From positions 2,591,968-2,655,967 of the forward strand of contig CP036424.1 of assembly GCA_007745835.1 (NCBI GenBank): 64,000 bases of DNA. The letters are read 5' to 3'. This stretch comes from Planctomycetes bacterium MalM25. GTDB taxonomy: Bacteria > Planctomycetota > Planctomycetia > Pirellulales > Lacipirellulaceae. Below the pieces are notes generated by a model that saw only the letters and a list, made by a program, of their open reading frames with translations, made no database searches and had not been told where the DNA came from. The stretch's first letter is position 1. The number at the start of each line of letters is the position of its first letter. The position numbers were made by a program, and so were the translations under genes. Of the stretch, positions 56,549-64,000 are shown one piece after another.

Positions 56549-57151
56549 ATGTTCACCGGACTCGTTCAATCGCTCGCAGAAGTTGTCGCTCTAGAGCCCG
56601 AAGGGCCGGGCGTGCGTTTGGTGGTGCGCGACGGAAAGTTGGCAAACGGCTCCTCCCTAGGCGACAGCATCTGCGTGAACGGCTGCTGCTTGACGGTCAT
56701 CGCCATCGCCGACGATACGATCGCCTTCCAAGCCGGCAGCGAGACGCTCTCTCGCACCAATCTAGGTAAGTTGAAAACGGGCTCGCAGGTCAATCTTGAA
56801 CCTTCCCTCAAAGCGGGCGACCAACTCGGTGGGCACTACGTGACCGGCCACGTCGATTGCCTTGGTAAGGTTGACGCGATCGAGCCGGAAGGCGACTGGT
56901 CCAAGCGCTGGTTCGCCGTCCCCGCCGCGCAGATCAAGCAGATGGCGAGCAAGGGCTCCGTGGCGATCGACGGCGTGAGCCTCACGCTGGTCGACGTCGA
57001 GGACACGGCTGAGGGGGGCCGCTTCAGCGTCGCCCTGATCCCACACACGCTGAGCGTGACGACGCTCGGCGCCCGCCACGTTGGCGACCGGGTCAACATC
57101 GAAACCGACGTGCTCGCCAAGTACGTCGAACGCCAGCTCGCCGGCCGGTAA
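56549..57151 (+). CDS. ribE: Riboflavin synthase alpha subunit
   Basis: 200 aa. Begins MFTGLVQ, the family's conserved start. Two lumazine-binding halves: SICVNGCCLTV then YVTGHVD, and later GSVAIDGVSLTLV. No FMN riboswitch found upstream. Follows zwf by 36 bp. Confidence 0.93.
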   Translation: MFTGLVQSLAEVVALEPEGPGVRLVVRDGKLANGSSLGDSICVNGCCLTVIAIADDTIAFQAGSETLSRTNLGKLKTGSQVNLEPSLKAGDQLGGHYVTGHVDCLGKVDAIEPEGDWSKRWFAVPAAQIKQMASKGSVAIDGVSLTLVDVEDTAEGGRFSVALIPHTLSVTTLGARHVGDRVNIETDVLAKYVERQLAGR

Positions 57152-57175
57152 GCCAACCCCGATAGTGATACGAAG

Positions 57176-57248
57176 CGCCCACGGCAGGATTCGAACCTGC
57201 GACACCAGCTTTAGGAAAGCCGTGCTCTATCCCCTGAGCTACGCGGGC
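57176..57248 (-). tRNA. tRNA-Arg (anticodon CCT)
   Basis: 73 nt. Acceptor gcccgcg pairs with cgtgggc; D stem gctc/gagc; anticodon loop ttcctaa; T arm gcagg-ttcgaat-cctgc. Reads AGG. CCA is not encoded. Confidence 0.95.
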
Positions 57249-57445
57249 GGTGATTTCACGGTAGCTGCCCGCCGATTCTAGCAGGCGTGGCGAGGGGCAT
57301 AACCCGCCTGGGTCTCGTTCGGGCGGCGCCGAGCAACATACGGCACTGGCGAACGAACCGTTACAGACCCTCTGGTGGACGCTATGATTAGCGTCTCCGC
57401 CTTGCGAGGTTATCCAGCTCCTCATCAATCGCAACCCACTGCCCT

Positions 57446-58843
57446 ATGCCGCCTCTGCTCATCCTAGCGATCGCGGTCGCTTTGGTCCTTGGCATGATCC
57501 TGGTGCTGCGGCTCAACGCCTTCTTGGCGCTGATCACCGCGGCGGTGGTAGTCAGCCTGCTCGCTCCCGGCGACGACCGAATCGCACGCGTCGCCGAGGC
57601 GTTCGGCGTTTCGGCGGGCAAGCTGGGCGTCCCGATCGCCATGGCGTCGATCATCGGCAGTTGCTTGCTCGCTTCGGGGGCGGCCGACCGACTGATCCGG
57701 GCGGCCCTGGCGATCTTTGGTGAGAAGCGAGGCGCAACCGCGCTCGCCGCAAGCGGCTTCACCCTGTCGATCCCGGTCTTCTTCGACACGGTCTTCTTCC
57801 TGCTCGTGCCGTTGGCGCGGTCACTCTTCAGGCGGACCGGCAAGCACTACCTCAAGTATCTGCTCGCCATCGGTTCGGGTGGCGCGATCGCGCACACGCT
57901 GGTCCCGCCCACCCCCGGCCCCTTGCTGGTCGCCGACCAGCTGGGCGTCGACATCGGGTTGATGATGCTGATCGGCATCGCGGTCAGCCTCCCCTCGGTC
58001 GGCATCGGCCTGCTGGTGGCAGGGTGGCTCGACCGCGTGATCCAGCTCGAGAACCCTCCCCAACACGAGCCCCTTGCCGAAGAAGCGCCGAACGAGGGGG
58101 ACGCCACAACCGGCCCCGGGCTGTTCCTCTCGTCACTCCCGATCCTGGTCCCGGTGCTGTTGGTCGCGTCACGCACCATCATGGATCGCTGCGCGGGAGG
58201 CGCCGCGGAGGGATCGCTGCTTGCCCGGTCGTCGCAAGCGACCGAGATGCTGGGCAACCCCAACCTGGCGATGCTGCTCGCCGCCGGCTTGGCCCTCTTC
58301 CTGTACGCCCGCTTCAAACGCCCCACACGAGAAGAGCGATCCGAACTGGTCGAACACTCGCTGACGAGCGCCGGGATGATCATCCTGGTGACCGCCGCGG
58401 GAGGCGCCTTCGGCGCGATGCTCAAGGCGGCCGAGATCGGGCCGGCGATCGAGTCGGCGTTGTCGGGCGTCCTCGGCGAGGTGAGCGGACTGGTGTTGCT
58501 GCTCGTCGCCTTCGGCATCGCGAGCCTGCTCAAGGTCAGCCAGGGGTCGTCCACCGTCGCGATGATCACCGCGAGCGCCATGCTCGCCGCGATGATCGAT
58601 GGGAAGACCCTCGCCTACAATCCCGTTTACCTTGCAATCGCGATCGGCTGCGGCTCGCTGTTCGGGATCTGGATGAACGACAGCGGCTTCTGGCTGTTCT
58701 GCAAGATGGGGGGCCTGACCGAAGCGGAAGGCCTGAAGACCTGGACCGTTATCTTGGCGGCGATCGCCCTGGTCGCGATGCTCTTCAATCTCGGCCTAGC
58801 CAACGCGCTGCCGCTGGCCGCTCACCCCGGCGCGCCGACCTAG
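57446..58843 (+). CDS. GntP-family gluconate:H+ symporter
   Basis: 465 aa, about 12 TM helices. GntP family signature VPPTPGPLLVADQLG and the FTLSIPVFFDTVFFLLVPL stretch. Imports gluconate or similar acids. Start ATG 57446. The gluconolactonase gene follows by 125 bp. Confidence 0.92.
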   Translation: MPPLLILAIAVALVLGMILVLRLNAFLALITAAVVVSLLAPGDDRIARVAEAFGVSAGKLGVPIAMASIIGSCLLASGAADRLIRAALAIFGEKRGATALAASGFTLSIPVFFDTVFFLLVPLARSLFRRTGKHYLKYLLAIGSGGAIAHTLVPPTPGPLLVADQLGVDIGLMMLIGIAVSLPSVGIGLLVAGWLDRVIQLENPPQHEPLAEEAPNEGDATTGPGLFLSSLPILVPVLLVASRTIMDRCAGGAAEGSLLARSSQATEMLGNPNLAMLLAAGLALFLYARFKRPTREERSELVEHSLTSAGMIILVTAAGGAFGAMLKAAEIGPAIESALSGVLGEVSGLVLLLVAFGIASLLKVSQGSSTVAMITASAMLAAMIDGKTLAYNPVYLAIAIGCGSLFGIWMNDSGFWLFCKMGGLTEAEGLKTWTVILAAIALVAMLFNLGLANALPLAAHPGAPT

Positions 58844-58968
58844 CCGACAGGTTACGCAAAAATGCCTTGTTTCCCCAGGAGTCGTCACGCTGGGGAAGAT
58901 CGAGAGCGTACAGGACATTAGCTACCTGAGGGCTGGCCGCCCTGTCGCCCATCACCCGGAGTCTCATC

Positions 58969-60051
58969 ATGCCTCGTGGCCCCCGACAAAGCGTCGATAT
59001 CACTCTCCAGGCCTTACTTGCCGTTGGCATCCTTGCTGGTGCATCGATCGGTCTCGCCAAGCCGTCGACCGAGAGCGCAGCCGAGCCGCACGCCGTACCG
59101 CCTCGCCCGATTGGCGAGATCGAGCGGCTCGACCCAGCTCTCGATGCGCTCATAGCTCCCGACGCGCAGGTTGAGGTTCTCGCGGACGGCTTTGTCTGGT
59201 CCGAGGGGCCCGTCTGGCTGCCCAGCGAGAAGAGCCTCGTCTTCTCGGATGTCCCTGAAAACACGGTCTACCGCTGGAACGCCGCCGAGGGACTGTCGGT
59301 TTACCTGCGGCCTTCCGGAAGGACCAAAGGAACGCGTGAAAATCACGAACAAGGGTCGAATGGCTTGGCGCTCGACAACGAGGGGCGTTTGTTGCTCTGC
59401 CAACACGGCGATCGCTGCGTCGGCAGGATGAACGCCCCCTTGGACCAACCGCTGCCGCAGTACACGGCGCTCATCAGCCGGCACGACGGGAAACGCTTCA
59501 ACAGCCCCAACGACCTCACGGTCCACTCCAGCGGATCGATCTTCTTCACCGATCCGCCTTACGGCCTGGACGGCCAAGAAGAGAGCCCGGCCAAGGAGCT
59601 CCCCTACCAAGGCGTTTACCGCCTGGACCCCGATGGCGAAGTGACGCTGCTGACCGATAAGCTCCCTCGCCCGAACGGCATCACGCTTTCGCCCGACGAG
59701 CGGACGCTGTACGTCGCTCAGTCGCACAAGCCGGCCAAGATCTTCATGGCCTACGAGCTGGACGCCGGACTGGGGATCAAGAGCTCGCGACTCTTATTCG
59801 ACGCCAACGATCTTGGGGCCAAGAGGCCGGGCAACCCGGACGGGCTCAAAGTCGATCGCGACGGCAACCTCTTCGCCACCGGTCCGGGTGGCGTGCTGGT
59901 TCTCTCACCGGACGGCAAGCACCTCGGCACGATCATGACCGGCGAGCTGATCGCGAACTGTGCATTCGGCGATGACGGTCGCACCCTCTACATGACATGC
60001 GATCGCTACCTGTGCCGCGTGCGACTGCTCACAACCGGGAACGGATTCTGA
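58969..60051 (+). CDS. Exported SMP-30/gluconolactonase-like protein
   Basis: 360 aa. Likely signal 1-30, then a six-bladed propeller. Metal residues fit WSEGPVW, NSPNDL and the PNGITLSPDE segment. Probably opens sugar lactones outside the cytosol, feeding acids to GntP. Followed 7 bp later by the Zn-dehydrogenase. Confidence 0.88.
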   Translation: MPRGPRQSVDITLQALLAVGILAGASIGLAKPSTESAAEPHAVPPRPIGEIERLDPALDALIAPDAQVEVLADGFVWSEGPVWLPSEKSLVFSDVPENTVYRWNAAEGLSVYLRPSGRTKGTRENHEQGSNGLALDNEGRLLLCQHGDRCVGRMNAPLDQPLPQYTALISRHDGKRFNSPNDLTVHSSGSIFFTDPPYGLDGQEESPAKELPYQGVYRLDPDGEVTLLTDKLPRPNGITLSPDERTLYVAQSHKPAKIFMAYELDAGLGIKSSRLLFDANDLGAKRPGNPDGLKVDRDGNLFATGPGGVLVLSPDGKHLGTIMTGELIANCAFGDDGRTLYMTCDRYLCRVRLLTTGNGF

Positions 60052-60058
60052 GGTCACG

Positions 60059-61096
60059 ATGAAAGCACTCATGCTCACCGCCGAGCGGCGGCTGGAGATC
60101 CAAGAGGTCGACCTGCCCGCGTTGTCCGACGACGCCGTCCTGATCCGCGTCGCCGCGTGTGGCGTCTGTGGCAGCGACGTCCACGGCTACGACGGCAGCA
60201 GCGGACGCCGCATCCCCCCGTTGGTGATGGGGCACGAGGCGGCCGGCATCATCGAAGAAGTCGGCGCCGCGGTCACGGACTTCGCTCCGGGCGACCGCGT
60301 CACATTCGACTCGACCGTTTACTGCGGGGAGTGCGACTTCTGCAAACGGGGCAAGATCAACCTGTGCGACCAGCGCCAAGTGCTCGGCGTGTCGTGCGGC
60401 GATTACCGACGCCACGGGGCGTTCGCCGAGTTTGTGACCGTCCCTGAACGGATCCTCTACCGCCTGCCGGACAATTTCCCCTTCGAACAGGCCGCCCTGA
60501 TCGAAGCGGTGTCGGTCGCCGTCCACGCGGTCGCGAACCACCAACTCGCCGATCGCAGCGACGGTGTCGGCGTCGTGGTGGGCGCCGGGATGATCGGGCT
60601 GCTGATCATTCAGGTGCTGCGAGCCGAGGGCTGCCGCACGATCGTGGCAGTCGATATCGACGACGACCGCCTCGCCATGGCGGCCCGGCTTGGCGCTGAC
60701 CACACGATCAACGCCAAGAGGGACGACGCCGCCACAGCGGTCCGCAGATTGACCTCGGGCGTTGGAGCCGACTTCGCGTTGGAAGCGGTCGGCGCGACCG
60801 AAACGGTGCGCACCGCGATCGAATCCGTCGCCAAGGGTGGCGATGTCACCCTGGTGGGCAACATCTCGGCCGAGATCGAGCTCCCGCTCCAATCCGTGGT
60901 GACGCGTGAAATCACCCTGTACGGCTCTTGCGCCTCCGCGGGCGAGTACCCGCGGTGCATCGAGCTGATGGCCAGCGGCGCGGTCGATGTCACGCCGCTC
61001 ATCTCGGCGACCGCCCCGCTGTCGGAAGGGGCCGAGTGGTTCGATCGGCTCTACAACCGCGAAGCCGGGCTGATGAAGGTCGTCCTCAAACCCTGA
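60059..61096 (+). CDS. Zinc-dependent medium-chain alcohol/polyol dehydrogenase
   Basis: 345 aa. Catalytic zinc: Cys37 (CGSDVHGYDG), His59-Glu60 in GHEAAG; structural zinc Cys89, 92, 95, 103. NAD Rossmann GAGMIGLL. Resembles sorbitol or L-idonate 5-dehydrogenase. Seven bp after gluconolactonase; 20 bp before the SDR. Confidence 0.9.
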   Translation: MKALMLTAERRLEIQEVDLPALSDDAVLIRVAACGVCGSDVHGYDGSSGRRIPPLVMGHEAAGIIEEVGAAVTDFAPGDRVTFDSTVYCGECDFCKRGKINLCDQRQVLGVSCGDYRRHGAFAEFVTVPERILYRLPDNFPFEQAALIEAVSVAVHAVANHQLADRSDGVGVVVGAGMIGLLIIQVLRAEGCRTIVAVDIDDDRLAMAARLGADHTINAKRDDAATAVRRLTSGVGADFALEAVGATETVRTAIESVAKGGDVTLVGNISAEIELPLQSVVTREITLYGSCASAGEYPRCIELMASGAVDVTPLISATAPLSEGAEWFDRLYNREAGLMKVVLKP

Positions 61097-61116
61097 CCCC
61101 GAACACTAAAGTCCCC

Positions 61117-61902
61117 TTGGAAAACAACCCCTTCGATCTGTCGGGCAAAGTCGCCCTCGTCACTGGCGCGAGCCGCGGACTCGGCCAGGAGTTCGGCCGT
61201 GCGCTCGCCGAGGCCGGGGCGGACCTCGTGATCACCAGCCGCAACGCCGACGACCTGACGGACTTCCGCAAGGAGATCGAGTCGCTCGGCCGCCAGGCGG
61301 TCCCGTTTGCGCTCGACGTGCGCGACCACGACAGCATCCAAAGGATGTCCGAAGAGGCTCACGCGGCCTACGACCACCTCGACATCCTGGTGAACAACGC
61401 CGGCTGCAACGTCCGCAAGCCGGCGCTCGACATCGACTGGGACGACTGGAACAAGGTGCTCGACACCAACCTGCGCGGCACCTTCTTCGTCTCGCAAGCG
61501 ATCGGCCGTCACATGGTGGCGCGGGGATCGGGCCGCGTGATCAACATCGGCTCGGTGACCTCGGTCGCCGGCTACGCGGGGCTCGGGCCGTACTGCGCGA
61601 GCCGTGGCGGGGTAAAGCAACTCACAATGAGCCTCGCCGACGACTGGGGCCCGCACGGCGTGACGGTCAATTGCCTCGCCCCCGGCTGGTTCAAGACCGA
61701 GCAGAATAAAGTGCTCTACGAGAGCCAGGAGTGGGTCGACTACCTCGTGGACCGCATCCCGCTCCGCCGCCCGGGGCAACCGGGCGACCTGCGTGGGGCG
61801 GTGGTCTTCCTCGCGTCCGAAGCGAGCCGCTACATCACCGGTCAAACCCTGCTGGTCGATGGCGGCATCTCAACCGGCGCCACCCGCGCGACGCCCAAAT
61901 AG
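61117..61902 (+). CDS. SDR family oxidoreductase with YxxxR active site
   Basis: 261 aa from TTG 61117. TGASRGLG (16-23), NNAG (93-96), Ser146, Tyr159. The position 163 Lys of YxxxK is Arg (cgt). Similar to gluconate 5-dehydrogenase/IdnO. The TTG start is the only one that gives a normal N-terminus (ENNPFDLSGKVALVTG). Confidence 0.85.
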   Translation: MENNPFDLSGKVALVTGASRGLGQEFGRALAEAGADLVITSRNADDLTDFRKEIESLGRQAVPFALDVRDHDSIQRMSEEAHAAYDHLDILVNNAGCNVRKPALDIDWDDWNKVLDTNLRGTFFVSQAIGRHMVARGSGRVINIGSVTSVAGYAGLGPYCASRGGVKQLTMSLADDWGPHGVTVNCLAPGWFKTEQNKVLYESQEWVDYLVDRIPLRRPGQPGDLRGAVVFLASEASRYITGQTLLVDGGISTGATRATPK

Positions 61903-61941
61903 CGGCCCCGAGGCGTGGGAAGGCCCCGAGTTGGCGGGTGA

Positions 61942-61955
61942 AAAACGACCGTTTT
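61942..61955. promoter_or_regulatory. Short inverted repeat before PSD1 gene
   Basis: aaaacg-ac-cgtttt, ending 16 bp before ATG 61972. Possible operator; weak. Confidence 0.25.
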
Positions 61956-61971
61956 CGTCCATAATAGATTG

Positions 61972-64000
61972 ATGGTCTCTCCAGAAACGCTCAGAAGAGG
62001 TTGCCTCCTCACCTCAGCCCTGTCACTGGGTTGCGGGTGGTTGCTAGCGGTCGCCACCGCGGAAGAAAGGGTCTCCTTCAACCGCGAAATCCGTCCGATC
62101 CTCTCGGACCGGTGCTACTACTGCCACGGCTTCGACGAGCACACCCGCGAGGCCGACCTGCGGCTTGACCGGGAAGCCGACTCGCGGGCAGTGATCGAGC
62201 CGGGCGTGCCAGAAGAGTCGGAACTCCTGCGGCGCGTGCTGAGCGATGACGAGTACGAGGTCATGCCGCCTCCCGACTCGCACAAGGCGGCGCTCTCTAC
62301 GGAAGAGATCGACGTGCTCCGTCGTTGGATCAGCGAAGGAGCTCGTTACGAACCGCACTGGGCCTTCGTCGCGCCGGCGCGTCCCGACCTCGACCTGTCC
62401 GTGGCCGAAGGCTCAACGAAGTCCTCCACCGCGATCGATCACTACGTTGCCAAGCAGCAAGAGTCGCGAGGCCTCCAGCCAGCGAAGCCAGCCGCCCCCG
62501 CCAAGTGGCTGCGGCGTGTGAGCCTCGATCTCACCGGGCTGCCGCCCACGTCGGGTGAGCTCGTCGCGTTCGAGAATGAAGTCGCCGAGCGCGGCGAGGC
62601 GGCCTACGCCGACGCCGTCGACCGCTTGCTCGCCTCGCCCCACTACGGCGAGCGGATGGCGCTCGACTGGCTCGACGTGGCGCGTTACGCGGACACCAAC
62701 GGCTTCCAGCACGACGCCCACCGCATGAACTGGCCGTGGCGAGACTGGGTGACCCGCGCCTTCAACGAGAACATGCCGTTCGATCAGTTCACGATCGAAC
62801 AGCTCGCGGGCGACCTGCTCGAAGAACCAACGACCGACCAACTGGTCGCCACCGCGTTCAATCGCAACCACATGATCAATGGCGAGGGGGGCGCGATCCG
62901 AGAAGAGAACCTCGCGAAGACCGCCTTCGACCGCGTCGAAACCACGGGGACGGCCTGGCTCGGATTAACCGTCGGCTGCTGCCAATGCCACGACCACAAG
63001 TTCGACCCGATCAAGCAGAGTGACTACTACCAGCTGTTCGCGTTCTTCAATCAGACCAGCGAGAAGGCGGGAGTCGACAAGCAGTTCTCTTCCAAACGGC
63101 CCGGGGCCAAACGATCGACGCCCTACATGGTCGATCGCCCCTACATCTCGCTGGCGAGCGACGACGAAAAGCAGCGGCTCAAGGAGCTGCAACTTGAGGT
63201 CAAGCACGCCGAGCAAGCGCTCGAAGCGGAGCGCCCCGAGTTCGAGCCCCTCTTCATCAAGTGGGTCGAAGAGATGCGAGAGGACCCTTCGCTCATCGAA
63301 GAGCGAGTGACGGTCAATTATCTGCACCGCTTCGTGAACACGGTACCGCTCGATAAACCGAGCAACGGTAACAACAAGAAGCTGACCCGCAATTTCCTCG
63401 AACAGTCCGAACGCTGGAGACCGTTCACGAAGAGAATCGACGACGCCAAGCGCGCCGCGTCGAATCTCGAGGGGAAGAGCCCACTGGTGATGATCATGCG
63501 GGACGACAAGCCCCGCGACACCTTCATCCTGCTGCGGGGCAATTACGAGACTCCCGGCGATCAGGTCACCGCCGGCGTGCCGGGGTTCCTCCCACCGTTG
63601 CCCCAGGACGCAAAGGCCGACCGCCTGGCGCTGGCGCGTTGGTTGGTGTCCGAAGAGCAGCCGCTCACGACACGCGTGACCGTCAACCGGCTCTGGCAGC
63701 TCATGTTCGGCCGCGGCCTAGTCCCCACACCCGACGACTTCGGCCTGCAGGGCGACCTGCCAACGCACCCCGATCTTCTAGAATGGCTCGCTTGCGAGTT
63801 CCGCACGAGCGGCTGGGACGTGAAGGCGATGCTGAAGGGAATCGCCCTGTCGAAGGCCTACCGGCAATCCTCTGAAGTCAGCCCCGACTCCATCGACGCC
63901 GACCCGGACAACCGCTGGCTCACCCGAGGCCCTCGCCGGCGCCTCGACTCGCGCCTGCTGCGTGATCAGACGCTCGCCCTCTCAGGGCTGCTGAACCGCG
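61972..64000 (+). CDS. PSD1/DUF1549/DUF1553 heme-domain protein (partial)
   Basis: At least 676 aa; runs off the right edge. Signal about 1-30; heme c motif CYYCH (Cys48, Cys51, His52) in the N-terminal PSC1-like domain, then DUF1549 (SLDLTGLPPT.. HYGERMALDWLDVARYADTNG is split here by family design) and DUF1553 (RGNYETPGD.. TRVTVNRLWQLMFGRGLV). Typical planctomycete outer protein usually paired with a DUF1501 gene, which would lie beyond the edge. Start ATG 61972. Confidence 0.9.
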   Translation, partial: MVSPETLRRGCLLTSALSLGCGWLLAVATAEERVSFNREIRPILSDRCYYCHGFDEHTREADLRLDREADSRAVIEPGVPEESELLRRVLSDDEYEVMPPPDSHKAALSTEEIDVLRRWISEGARYEPHWAFVAPARPDLDLSVAEGSTKSSTAIDHYVAKQQESRGLQPAKPAAPAKWLRRVSLDLTGLPPTSGELVAFENEVAERGEAAYADAVDRLLASPHYGERMALDWLDVARYADTNGFQHDAHRMNWPWRDWVTRAFNENMPFDQFTIEQLAGDLLEEPTTDQLVATAFNRNHMINGEGGAIREENLAKTAFDRVETTGTAWLGLTVGCCQCHDHKFDPIKQSDYYQLFAFFNQTSEKAGVDKQFSSKRPGAKRSTPYMVDRPYISLASDDEKQRLKELQLEVKHAEQALEAERPEFEPLFIKWVEEMREDPSLIEERVTVNYLHRFVNTVPLDKPSNGNNKKLTRNFLEQSERWRPFTKRIDDAKRAASNLEGKSPLVMIMRDDKPRDTFILLRGNYETPGDQVTAGVPGFLPPLPQDAKADRLALARWLVSEEQPLTTRVTVNRLWQLMFGRGLVPTPDDFGLQGDLPTHPDLLEWLACEFRTSGWDVKAMLKGIALSKAYRQSSEVSPDSIDADPDNRWLTRGPRRRLDSRLLRDQTLALSGLLNR

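Noticed and set aside
1-64000. CRISPR array or Cas genes
   Set aside because: No regularly spaced direct repeats of 25-40 bp seen; no Cas motifs.

Overview
The window is a GC-rich bacterial chromosome segment that looks like a marine planctomycete, probably Pirellulales-type. The pointers are PEP-CTERM and dockerin-like tails on secreted hydrolases, a sulfatase, a Tat-exported Gfo/Idh oxidoreductase beside a DUF1080 protein, a PSD1/DUF1549/DUF1553 heme protein, YTAGY-type repeat proteins, and several proteins of planctomycete character that match no named family. The species cannot be told from this sequence. No CRISPR array, rRNA operon or prophage is visible; there is one tRNA and one complete insertion sequence.

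Layout. 0-8.3 kb: ispG, a GH16 enzyme with dockerin/PEP-CTERM tail, a GH95 fucosidase, then a K+ channel (RCK) gene downstream of a cation:proton antiporter fused to a PTS EIIA domain. 8.4-15.9 kb: a frameshifted lipase-like gene, a short SecA, a lipoprotein, ndk, a CheX-like protein, a lipid A-type acyltransferase, a Rieske ferredoxin and a GNAT protein. 16-22.2 kb: a PEP-CTERM protein, an intact IS4-family element with 30-bp inverted repeats and 9-bp target duplication, two tandem outer-membrane barrel paralogues and a Tyr-rich repeat protein. 22.3-25.2 kb: a three-gene GTGA-overlapped operon of unknown function (membrane DUF3592/arrestin-like protein, small protein, P-loop ATPase) downstream of a stand-alone RNA polymerase alpha-CTD. 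25.4-40 kb: UvrD/PcrA helicase, hemerythrin-like protein, a large GH86 agarase/porphyranase, msrB, an RlmM-like methyltransferase, a sulfatase, a YdeP-type molybdoenzyme, an orphan C5 DNA methyltransferase carrying an in-frame palindrome, DinB, and a second GH16 (agarase-like). 40.1-41.05 kb: an AT-richer islet with three overlapping small genes, the last broken by a 28-bp tandem duplication. 41-48.2 kb: ilvD, HAD phosphatase, waaF-like and GT4 glycosyltransferases, a response regulator and a metzincin-like protease. 48.2-64 kb: gnd, Gfo/Idh + DUF1080, a TPR-like protein, zwf, ribE, tRNA-Arg(CCT), and a sugar-acid cluster (GntP permease, gluconolactonase, Zn-dehydrogenase, SDR), ending in a PSD1 cytochrome-type gene cut by the window edge.

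How it fits together. Three themes recur. The first is breakdown of algal sulfated/agar-type polysaccharides (GH86, two GH16, GH95, sulfatase). The second is sugar-acid and oxidative pentose phosphate metabolism (zwf, gnd, gluconolactonase, GntP, two dehydrogenases). The third is cell-envelope building (waaF, GT4, acyltransferase, barrels, SecA-like ATPase). The most unusual points are the broken islet gene with its exact 28-bp duplication, the palindrome inside the methyltransferase gene, the SecA lacking its C-terminal half, the SDR whose catalytic lysine position is arginine, and the uncharacterised arrestin-like/P-loop operon. All functional calls are by motif recognition in the sequence; no database search was run.
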